From: an uncultured Collinsella sp.
GTDB lineage: Bacteria > Actinomycetota > Coriobacteriia > Coriobacteriales > Coriobacteriaceae
Assembly (NCBI GenBank): GCA_900545555.1
Contig: UQZI01000038.1
Coordinates: 1 to 18,351 of the forward strand
Length of the DNA stretch: 18,351 nt
Direction of reading: 5' to 3'
In this document: positions 12,776 through 18,351 of the stretch, piece by piece
Position numbering within the stretch: the stretch's first letter is position 1
How the letters are laid out: each line of letters starts with the position of its first letter
The notes under the pieces: model-generated
The model's input: the letters and a program-made list of their open reading frames with translations, nothing else
Database searches by the model: none
Told to the model about the DNA's origin: nothing
Position numbers and translations under genes: made by a program

Positions 12776-13417
12776 CTAGGCTGTTAGGTCGAGTTCGTAG
12801 AGATAGCTTTCGCGCGGCATGTCGTGACGACGCTCTTCGCGGTTGGCGCGGTGCGTGGCCGTGCGCTTAAAGCCGTGCAACTCGTAGAACTTCCACGAGC
12901 AGTTGGAGTCGGTGTACAGGTGCGCCCTTGTCGCCCCGCGCGAGGACAGGTACGAGACCGCGGCATCGAGCAACACTGAGCCTACACCCAGGCCGTGGAC
13001 ATCGGGATCGACGGCGAGCAGCGTGACTTCGTTGTCGTGCGGCAACGGGCTGCTCTCGAGCAGGCGGTTGTTGGTTCGGATGGTTGCACGCACAAACGAG
13101 AGATACTCGGCGCAGGCATCAGGCTCCAGCTCACGCATCTGCGATAGCAGCGCGCGTTCGGTATCCATCCAATGTTCCTTAACGGTGGCGCCGGAGCTCT
13201 GTCCCGCACGCGCGAGCGAAATGCCACGCGCCTGACCGTCGATTACGGCAACCTGCGAAAACGTCGATGACGAAAGGCAATAGGCGAGGTCGCACGCGGC
13301 CTCAAGGCGGTTGTACTCATCGTTATCCGAATTGTTATGCCAAAGCTGCTGCAGAATCAGCGCGATGGCGTCAAAGTCTTCAGTATCAAACGGTCGGTAG
13401 AGAACCCGCGAGACCAT
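12776..13417 (-). CDS. GNAT-family N-acetyltransferase
   Basis: The protein of 213 residues has the acetyl-CoA motif A in VTLLAVDPDVHGLGVGSVLL (Q/R-x-x-G-x-G/A type, here HGLGVG) followed by a helix, and motif B in LYTDSNCSWKFYELHGFKR, where the aromatic residues and YELHGF are typical. The N-terminal half is a less conserved substrate region. The acceptor is unknown; small amines, amino acids and protein N-termini are all possible. ATG 13415-13417 has AAAGAGG about 5 nt upstream. It is divergent from purH with 265 bp between, and convergent with the DUF2207 gene. No operon partner. Confidence 0.88.
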   Translation of the reverse strand: MVSRVLYRPFDTEDFDAIALILQQLWHNNSDNDEYNRLEAACDLAYCLSSSTFSQVAVIDGQARGISLARAGQSSGATVKEHWMDTERALLSQMRELEPDACAEYLSFVRATIRTNNRLLESSPLPHDNEVTLLAVDPDVHGLGVGSVLLDAAVSYLSSRGATRAHLYTDSNCSWKFYELHGFKRTATHRANREERRHDMPRESYLYELDLTA

Positions 13418-13586
13418 GGTGCCTCTTTCTTTTGCGGATGCATATCGAGCACAGTTCTACCACGCTATTGGCATCTAATTATGGTGCCCCTGTGTTCCAT
13501 GAACTCACCGTGCCCATCCCCTCCGCGCGCAAACTTTTTCTGCACATGCGCCCGTTGCGGGGTGCATCGATGCGCTCGATGCGCTA

Positions 13587-13608
13587 CATTGAATCAGTAT
13601 TTTCAATG
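13587..13608. promoter_or_regulatory. Perfect 7-bp dyad in the purH upstream region
   Basis: CATTGAA (13587-13593) and TTCAATG (13602-13608) are separated by 8 bp, centred about 85 bp before the purH start. TACATT at 13585-13590 overlaps the left arm and resembles a -10 box. Just upstream GATGCGCT is repeated directly. This may be an operator for purine control, but it does not match the PurR boxes that I know. Confidence 0.4.
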
Positions 13609-13682
13609 CCGCTGCGCGAGCGCTGCAGATCGACGTATCACCGACTCACAGAGCACGGCGGCGTACCAGACAGGAGGACTGC

Positions 13683-15290
13683 ATGGGATCTGATGTGAAG
13701 ATCGCACGCGCGTTGATCTCGGTTACCGATAAAACGGGTGTCGTCGATTTCGCACGGACGCTGGTCGATGACTTTGGCGTCGAGATCATCTCTACGGGCG
13801 GCACGGCTCGTGCCATCGAGGACGCGGGCGTTCCCGTAACCCCCATCGAGGAGTTCACGGGCTATCCCGAGATGATGGACGGCCGCGTTAAGACCCTGCA
13901 CCCCAAGGTTCACGGCGCGCTGCTGGCCCGCCGCGATTCCGAGCAGCACATGCAGGAGGCCGCTCAGCACGGCATTAAGCTGATCGACTTGGTCGTCGTC
14001 AACCTGTACGAGTTCGAGAAGACCGTCGCCAACCCCGAGGTCACCTTTGCGGACGCCATCGAGCACATCGACATTGGCGGTCCCTCCATGCTGCGCTCCG
14101 CCGCTAAGAACGCTGCGAGCGTTACCGTCATCTCTGACCCGGCCGACTATGACGCTGTCCTTGCCGAGATGCGCGAGACCGGCGGCTGCACCACGCTTGC
14201 CACCCGTCGTCGCCTGCAGGTGAAGGTCTACCAGACTACCGCCGCCTACGATACGGCTATCTCCCGTTGGCTTGCCGCCCAGGCAAGCGACGTGGCGGAC
14301 ACCTCTGCCAAGCTCGAGATTTCGCTGGAAAAGGTCGACGACCTGCGCTATGGCGAGAACCCACAGCAGAAGGCCACGGTCTATCGTTTTGCCGAGGGCT
14401 GCGAGAACACCGCGAGCTCGCAGTTCCCGCTCGTGGGCTCCGAGCAGATCCAGGGCAAGCCGCTCAGCTACAACAACTATCTGGATGCCGACGCCGCTTG
14501 GAACCTGGTCCGCGAGTTCGACGAGCCGGCCTGCGTGATCCTCAAGCATCAGAACCCCTGCGGTTCCGCCGTTGCCGAGGACATCACGGCCGCCTACGAC
14601 CGCGCTTTCGCCTGCGATCCCAAGAGCGCCTTCGGCGGCATCATCGCCTGCAACCGCGAGGTTCCCTTTGAGCTGGTTGAGCACTTCGCCGACCAGAACA
14701 AGCAGTTCGTCGAGGTCATCATCGCCCCGAGCTACACCGATGAGGCGCTCGAGCGCATGGCCAAGCGCCCCAACCTGCGCGTGCTGGCTACCGGCGGCGT
14801 GGACCACGGTGCCCAAGTGGAGCTGCGCTCCATCGACGGCGGCATGCTGGTGCAGGAGGTCGACCACGTGACCGAGGATCCCGCGACCTTTACGTTCCCC
14901 ACCGACCGCAAGCCCACCGATGCCGAAATGGCCGAGCTCGAGTTTGCCTGGAAGGTCTGCAAGGGCGTCAAGTCCAATGCTATCCTGGTCTCCAAGGGCA
15001 AGGCCGGCATTGGCATGGGCCCGGGTCAGCCCAACCGCGTTGACTCTGCGCTGCTGGCCTGCGAGCGCGCCGAGGACTTCTGCGAGCGCGAGGGTGTGGA
15101 GAAGGGCGGCTTTGCCTGCGCAAGCGACGCATTCTTCCCGTTCCGCGACAACGTCGACGTGCTTGCCGCACACGGCGTGACCTGCATCATCCAGCCCGGT
15201 GGCTCCAAGCGCGACGACGAGAGCATCCAGGCCTGCAACGAGCACAATATTGCTATGGTCTTTACGGGTGCCCGCCACTTCCGCCACTAA
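13683..15290 (+). CDS. purH: Bifunctional AICAR formyltransferase / IMP cyclohydrolase
   Basis: The protein of 535 residues carries out the last two steps of IMP synthesis: formylation of AICAR from 10-formyl-THF and ring closure to IMP. The cyclohydrolase domain (about 1-200) starts ARALISVTDKTGVVDFARTL and has STGGTARAI, GRVKTLHPKVHGALL and the DIGGPSMLRSAAKN block. The formyltransferase domain contains LRYGENPQQKA, LKHQNPCGSA with the catalytic Lys288-His289 pair, SAFGGI and the C-terminal HGVTCIIQPGGSKRDDE and VFTGARHFRH. Length is normal. AGGAGG lies 6 nt before ATG 13683. No other pur gene is adjacent and no classical terminator follows at once; a palindromic element at 15312-15404 comes next. 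Confidence 0.97.
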   Translation: MGSDVKIARALISVTDKTGVVDFARTLVDDFGVEIISTGGTARAIEDAGVPVTPIEEFTGYPEMMDGRVKTLHPKVHGALLARRDSEQHMQEAAQHGIKLIDLVVVNLYEFEKTVANPEVTFADAIEHIDIGGPSMLRSAAKNAASVTVISDPADYDAVLAEMRETGGCTTLATRRRLQVKVYQTTAAYDTAISRWLAAQASDVADTSAKLEISLEKVDDLRYGENPQQKATVYRFAEGCENTASSQFPLVGSEQIQGKPLSYNNYLDADAAWNLVREFDEPACVILKHQNPCGSAVAEDITAAYDRAFACDPKSAFGGIIACNREVPFELVEHFADQNKQFVEVIIAPSYTDEALERMAKRPNLRVLATGGVDHGAQVELRSIDGGMLVQEVDHVTEDPATFTFPTDRKPTDAEMAELEFAWKVCKGVKSNAILVSKGKAGIGMGPGQPNRVDSALLACERAEDFCEREGVEKGGFACASDAFFPFRDNVDVLAAHGVTCIIQPGGSKRDDESIQACNEHNIAMVFTGARHFRH

Positions 15291-15311
15291 GCAGGGAAGC
15301 GGCGCTGTGGC

Positions 15312-15404
15312 TTGCCCAACCACCGCACCTTGCCGCTCATTCGTCGCTCGCGTACCCAAGTACGCGTCGCTCCTCTTTCACGGCAATCTGCGGCACCTGG
15401 GCAA
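15312..15404. repeat. 93-bp nested palindromic element downstream of purH
   Basis: Outer arms TTGCCCA (15312-15318) and TGGGCAA (15398-15404), further matching blocks CCGCA/TGCGG and TTGCCG/CGGCAA, and a perfect core hairpin CGCGTAC-CCAA-GTACGCG (15349-15366) make one long interrupted stem. The order and spacing of the blocks are the same on both sides. No T-tract follows. It looks like a dispersed palindrome and could protect the purH mRNA end. Confidence 0.65.
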
Positions 15405-15489
15405 CCCTCGCCGACCTGTTAGGTTGACTGGGGAGGATGGGATGTTATCTCGTCCCTTGGACTGGCCTCGCTTCTAAAATAATCTCTGC

Positions 15490-15525
15490 AAAAGACGGTC
15501 GCTCCGTTTGGAGGGCCGTCTTTTT
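15490..15525 (+). terminator. Intrinsic terminator before the 243-residue protein gene
   Basis: AAAAGACGG (15490-15498) pairs with CCGTCTTTT (15516-15524), with an inner CTCC-GTTT-GGAG stem, followed by one more T then GG. It probably ends purH readthrough. In the reverse sense TTTTGCAG follows. Confidence 0.75.
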
Positions 15526-15527
15526 GG

Positions 15528-15533
15528 TATAAG
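15528..15533 (+). promoter_or_regulatory. -10-like TATAAG directly after the terminator
   Basis: TATAAG would start transcription around 15540-15542, that is, on the ATG at 15542 or 24 nt before the ATG at 15566. No convincing -35 is found. Confidence 0.35.
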
Positions 15534-15541
15534 AGGACGGA

Positions 15542-16273
15542 ATGACTAACACGAAAGGTATGACCATGCCCCAGATTGATGATGCCGAGCTGTTTGGCAA
15601 TGCCGAGGACCAGCGTGCGTACGAGGACTTTTGCGCCAATCAGGAGGCGGTCGAGAAGTTTACGCTCGACAAGCCCGCGCTTGTCTGCCGTTGGCGCATG
15701 TCCAACAAAAAGGTGCCCATGCTCAACCGTCACATTCGCGCGCTGTCCGAGCGTTTGGTGCAGGGCGAGCCGCTTACCCATAACATGCTCAGCTGGGCTA
15801 AGCAGCACGTTGAGTGGTCGCTTGCCGAGGGCGATTACACCGCGCACGACGGCGTGCTCATGCTGGTGATCGACGTCAACGGCAATGCCGCCATGACGGT
15901 GGGCGAGTACGAGCCGCTGTCCGACACTTCGGCCAAGGCCTTGCGTGCCCGCTCTGCCGAGGCCCGCTCCGAGGCTGACGAAACCGGCGTGGCGCCCGAG
16001 CTGCTTGCTTCCGTCAACGACGGTGAGCTGGCCTTTGTGGCGCCGGCAGACGAGTGCCTGTGCGGCACGGCGACGCTCATCGAGCAGCTGGCCCAGACCA
16101 AGGGCATCTCGGTCGCGCGCGTGGACATTCCCGCGCAGCTCAAGGGTGCCCTGTTCCTGGTGAGCGATGAGCATGGCGTGGTTCCCGCCGCCGACGCGGA
16201 CGCTGCCGAGTCCGATACCGCGACGGTCGCCTTCTTTGCCGACGGCTACGAAAAGCTCCGCGCCCGCCGTTAA
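15542..16273 (+). CDS. Uncharacterised cytoplasmic protein, 243 residues
   Basis: I do not recognise the family. The protein is acidic, has no signal peptide or membrane segment, and starts MTNTKGMTMPQIDDAELF. A central part (WRMSNKKVPMLNRHIRALSE, then HVEWSLAEGDYTAHDGVLML and IDVNGNAAMTVGEYEPL) looks like a compact alpha/beta domain; a low-complexity Ala/Glu stretch (about 136-155) joins it to a C-terminal part with CLCGTATLIEQLAQTKG. Two starts are possible: ATG 15542 (AGAGG 5 nt upstream) and ATG 15566 (GAAAGG 7 nt upstream). It sits alone between a terminator and the next two-component operon. The coding style matches its neighbours. Confidence 0.75.
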   Translation: MTNTKGMTMPQIDDAELFGNAEDQRAYEDFCANQEAVEKFTLDKPALVCRWRMSNKKVPMLNRHIRALSERLVQGEPLTHNMLSWAKQHVEWSLAEGDYTAHDGVLMLVIDVNGNAAMTVGEYEPLSDTSAKALRARSAEARSEADETGVAPELLASVNDGELAFVAPADECLCGTATLIEQLAQTKGISVARVDIPAQLKGALFLVSDEHGVVPAADADAAESDTATVAFFADGYEKLRARR

Positions 16274-16288
16274 GTGATTTTTCTGGGA

Positions 16289-16316
16289 CGGGGATTTTAT
16301 AATCATTTGATCCCCG
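16289..16316. promoter_or_regulatory. Dyad CGGGGAT/ATCCCCG enclosing a TATAAT box
   Basis: CGGGGAT (16289-16295) and ATCCCCG (16310-16316) flank a 14-bp loop with a perfect TATAAT at 16298-16303 on the plus strand. No strong -35 is seen (TGATTT at 17 bp). Either a promoter with an operator around its -10 box or the remnant of a terminator-like hairpin; it lies 135 bp before the response regulator. Confidence 0.4.
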
Positions 16317-16340
16317 CGCCCGCTGCGAGCGAGGGCGAGC

Positions 16341-16369
16341 CGAACGCTTTCGTTCGCGAACAGTTCTGT
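16341..16369. promoter_or_regulatory. Cluster of four overlapping dyads upstream of the second two-component operon
   Basis: In 29 bp there are CGAACG-CTTT-CGTTCG (16341-16356), GTTCGCGAAC (16352-16361, perfect), GAAC-A-GTTC (16358-16366) and ACAG-TT-CTGT (16360-16369). They are alternative structures of the same strand. The GAAC/GTTC words recall a LexA box, but the 6-bp spacing does not fit the Gram-positive SOS box (4 bp). Confidence 0.4.
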
Positions 16370-16408
16370 CACCTTGCCGCCGTGCGAGCCGTGTGCCGGC
16401 GGTTTCGT

Positions 16409-16417
16409 TGCAATAAT
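16409..16417 (+). promoter_or_regulatory. Extended -10 box of the second two-component operon
   Basis: TGCAATAAT has the extended -10 form. It would start transcription near 16424 and give a 27-nt leader containing the ribosome site GAGGGGGAG (16434-16442). Confidence 0.4.
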
Positions 16418-16450
16418 GGCTGTAAGACAACAAGAGGGGGAGCGGAATCC

Positions 16451-17122
16451 ATGGCGCTGATCTATATCGTTGAGGACGACGAGCCCATTCGCCGCGAGCT
16501 TGCCGACATCCTTGTCCGTGCAGGTTTTGAGGTCGAGGCCTGCGAATTGTTCGAGCACGTCTCGCGCGATATTCTCGCTGCCGCGCCCGATCTGGTACTG
16601 CTCGACCTCACGCTTCCCGTCAAAGACGGCCAGCATATCTGCCACGAAGTCCGCCGCGAATCCGAGGTCCCCATCATCGTTCTCACATCGCGCACGACCG
16701 AGATCGACGAGGTCATGGCCATGACACTCGGTGCGGACGACTTTATCTCCAAGCCCTATAGCGCGCGCGTGCTCGTGGCACGCATCAACGCGTTGCTGCG
16801 CCGCACCACGGCGGCAGGCGAGCGCAGCACCATGGTCCACAAGGGGCTGGAGCTCGACCTTGCCCGCTCCACGGTTACCAATACGACAACCGGCGACAGT
16901 ACCGAGCTCACCAAAAACGAACTGCGCATTCTCTCGCTGCTCTTGGGCCGCGCGGGCAAGATCGTCTCGCGCTCGGCCATCATGCAGGACCTGTGGGATT
17001 CCGATGCCTTCGTGGACGACAACACGCTCACCGTCAACATCAACCGCCTGCGTGCAACGCTCGACAAGATCGGCATCAAGGGATACCTCACTACGCACCG
17101 CGGCCAAGGCTATTCGGTTTAG
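16451..17122 (+). CDS. OmpR-family response regulator (partner of the BceS-like kinase)
   Basis: The protein of 223 residues has normal family length. The receiver domain starts MALIYIVEDDEPIRREL, with phosphoacceptor Asp52 (VLLDLTLP), Thr/Ser in VLTSRT (79-80) and Lys101 (FISKPY). The winged-helix domain (about 128-223) includes LTKNELRILSLLL, the recognition part VDDNTLTVNINRLRATLDKIG and the ending YLTTHRGQGYSV. Details such as SKPY and VDDNTLTVNINRLR are typical of the BceR/VraR-like regulators of cell-envelope stress. GAGGGGGAG lies 8 nt before ATG 16451; the frame is open farther upstream without a ribosome site. The kinase gene follows after 9 bp. Confidence 0.93.
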   Translation: MALIYIVEDDEPIRRELADILVRAGFEVEACELFEHVSRDILAAAPDLVLLDLTLPVKDGQHICHEVRRESEVPIIVLTSRTTEIDEVMAMTLGADDFISKPYSARVLVARINALLRRTTAAGERSTMVHKGLELDLARSTVTNTTTGDSTELTKNELRILSLLLGRAGKIVSRSAIMQDLWDSDAFVDDNTLTVNINRLRATLDKIGIKGYLTTHRGQGYSV

Positions 17123-17131
17123 GACCCGGCC

Positions 17132-18175
17132 ATGTCGTTTGGCAAGTTCTTTAAAGACGCGTTGCTGCCCGTCGTCGTGTGGACGTGCGGCGTGTTGCTG
17201 AGCTGCTTTGTGCTGACGGTCGCCGGTGCTCCTGCATCTATCGTGATCGTGGCAATCGGCGTGTCCTTTGCCTTTGGCATGCTGGGTATCGTGATCGAAT
17301 ATACGCGCCGTCGCCGCTTTCTGCGCCAGCTGGAGCGTGCGGCCGAGGAGCTGGAGAGTCCCGCGTGGGTGCAGGAGATGGTGCAATGCCCAACCTATGC
17401 CGAGGGCGAGCTCGAGTACGAGGTCCTGCGCCGGGTGGGCAAAGCCGCCTGCGACGAGGTTGCCGAAGGCCGGCGCCAGACCGACGACTATCGTGACTAT
17501 ATCGAGAGTTGGGTCCACGAGGCCAAGCTGCCCCTGGCGGCAGCCCATCTGATTTTGGAAAACTTGGACGGCAGCGAAGAAGATCTGTCGTGCGTGGATG
17601 ATCTGGGTCGCGAGCTGACTCGCGTGGAACGCTATATCGACCAAGCGCTGTACTATGCGCGCTCGGAAGTCGTGGAACGCGACTACCTGATTCGCCGCTG
17701 GGATCTCAAGACCTTGGTGACGGGTGCGATTAAGGCCAACGCGCGCGAGCTCATTGCGGCGCACGTGGCTCCGGTGTGTGAGAACCTCGACTTCGAGGTC
17801 TTTACCGACGAGAAGTGGCTCGAGTTTATCCTGGGCCAGCTCATTCAGAACAGCATTAAATATGCGCGCGAGGACGGCGCGAAGATCGTGTTTTCGGGCG
17901 CGTTGTTGGACGAGGGCCTGGCGAGCGAGCGCATTGAGCTTACCGTTGCCGATAACGGCTGCGGCGTGTGTGCGGCAGACCTGCCGCGCGTGTTCGAGAA
18001 GGGCTTTACCGGCGACAACGGCCGCACCACCAAGCGCGCAACGGGCATCGGCCTCTACCTGGTGGCGCGTCTGTGCTCCAAGATGGGCATCGACGTCACC
18101 GCAGCATCGGAGCCCGGCGAAGGCTTTGTCGTAACGTTTTCCTTCTCGACGAATAAGTTCCAATATTTCGAGTAG
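17132..18175 (+). CDS. Intramembrane-sensing (BceS-like) sensor histidine kinase
   Basis: The protein of 347 residues has two membrane segments (about 12-31 and 34-56) with almost no outer loop, the mark of intramembrane-sensing kinases that detect stress through a partner transporter. The H-box is DYIESWVHEAKLPLAAAH with His129; Firmicute relatives read WVHEIKTP. The N-box has Asn240 (GQLIQNSIKYAR), the G1 box is DNGCGV (Asp274), the F-box VFEKGFTG and the G2 box ATGIGLYL. All catalytic parts are there. AGGA of TTTAGGACCC is the likely ribosome site. BceAB-type ABC transporter genes usually stand next to such kinases but none is in the window; a terminator closes the operon after the kinase. 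Confidence 0.92.
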   Translation: MSFGKFFKDALLPVVVWTCGVLLSCFVLTVAGAPASIVIVAIGVSFAFGMLGIVIEYTRRRRFLRQLERAAEELESPAWVQEMVQCPTYAEGELEYEVLRRVGKAACDEVAEGRRQTDDYRDYIESWVHEAKLPLAAAHLILENLDGSEEDLSCVDDLGRELTRVERYIDQALYYARSEVVERDYLIRRWDLKTLVTGAIKANARELIAAHVAPVCENLDFEVFTDEKWLEFILGQLIQNSIKYAREDGAKIVFSGALLDEGLASERIELTVADNGCGVCAADLPRVFEKGFTGDNGRTTKRATGIGLYLVARLCSKMGIDVTAASEPGEGFVVTFSFSTNKFQYFE

Positions 18176-18206
18176 CGCACACGGCAGACGTCCGCCCAAA
18201 CAAAAA

Positions 18207-18240
18207 CGTGCCGCCCCAACCGGTGCGGCACGCTATTTTT
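18207..18240 (+). terminator. Intrinsic terminator of the second two-component operon
   Basis: CGTGCCGC (18207-18214) and GCGGCACG (18225-18232) form an 8-bp stem; the loop contains a further ACCGGT palindrome. CTATTTTTCT follows. It lies 32 bp after the kinase stop. Confidence 0.85.
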
Positions 18241-18289
18241 CTATCAGCCAACTCGTTGAAGTAAGGCTGCGAAGGTCGCGGGGCCGGGA

Positions 18290-18351
18290 GGGGTTTCCTA
18301 AGGGCACATTCCGCAGCCGCAACGCGGCGAGGACGTGCCCGTGGAAACCCC
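18290..18351. repeat. 62-bp nested palindrome at the right edge of the window
   Basis: GGGGTTTCC (18290-18298) pairs with GGAAACCCC (18343-18351); inside, GGGCAC (18302-18307) pairs with GTGCCC (18335-18340), and GCCGC-AAC-GCGGC makes the tip. The three stems stack with small bulges and form one long structured arm. The window ends exactly at the last base, so it could be longer. A dispersed palindrome or the start of a structured RNA are both possible. Confidence 0.65.

Noticed and set aside
13638..15359. Open frame of 573 codons antisense to purH
   Set aside because: Codon-bias shadow of purH; low-complexity Gly/Val/Leu/Asp translation and no ribosome site.
16341..16361. LexA (SOS) box
   Set aside because: GAAC and GTTC are 6 bp apart in the first dyad and touch or overlap in the others; the Gram-positive SOS box needs 4 bp.
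15419..18199. Open frame of 926 codons on the minus strand
   Set aside because: It runs antisense to three well-supported genes (unknown protein, response regulator, kinase). The translation has no domain motifs and is rich in Gly, Ala, His, Val and Arg, as expected when GC-rich third positions keep the opposite frame free of stops.

Overview
The window is 18.35 kb of high-GC bacterial chromosome. Strong codon bias opens long false frames on the antisense strand. I infer a gut-type actinobacterium of the class Coriobacteriia, close to Collinsella. The reasons are the GC-rich coding style, the mix of genes (short Ppx/GppA, UBA-DUF4342 protein, DUF2207 protein, purH, OmpR-type two-component pairs, a leaderless gluQ start) and the abundant short palindromic repeats between genes. 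This is recognition, not a database result. There is no rRNA, CRISPR array, phage module or complete insertion sequence.

Layout. 1-1067: a Ppx/GppA-family phosphatase (+). 1079-1203: two adjoining repeat elements. 1223-2524: an AAA ATPase with a DUF4143 region (-), behind a three-copy 33-bp palindromic tandem repeat. 2700-3064: a tRNA-Leu(UAA) gene (-), its terminator, and a second copy of its 3' end plus terminator 196 bp away, with a heavily structured spacer. 3096-3719: a membrane-anchored helical-repeat protein (-). 3883-4556: an orphan PTS IIB protein and a VOC protein (+), then a bidirectional terminator. 4633-7258: an operon on the minus strand, DUF4342 protein, response regulator, histidine kinase. 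7474-7655: a MITE-like element with 30-31 bp terminal inverted repeats. 7817-8867: a small membrane protein and a metallophosphoesterase (+). 8883-9902: gluQ (-).

9903-10417: a gene-free stretch with hairpins and a second copy of the 51-bp repeat. 10418-12364: a DUF2207 membrane protein (+). 12365-12775: a gene-free stretch with a terminator lying between two inverted 37-bp repeats. 12776-13417: a GNAT acetyltransferase (-). 13683-15290: purH (+). 15312-15404: a 93-bp nested palindrome. 15542-16273: an unrecognised protein (+). 16451-18175: a second two-component system (+) with a BceS-like kinase, then a terminator and a 62-bp nested palindrome at the window edge.

How the genes work together. 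Most genes are housekeeping: purine synthesis (purH), tRNA modification (gluQ), phosphate or alarmone metabolism (Ppx/GppA). Two independent signalling modules sense the envelope. I see no clear multi-gene defence or biosynthetic system. The most interesting material is between the genes: at least seven repeat or palindrome families in 18 kb, a duplicated tRNA 3' end, and iteron-like palindromes with a compensatory base change in front of the DUF4143 ATPase.
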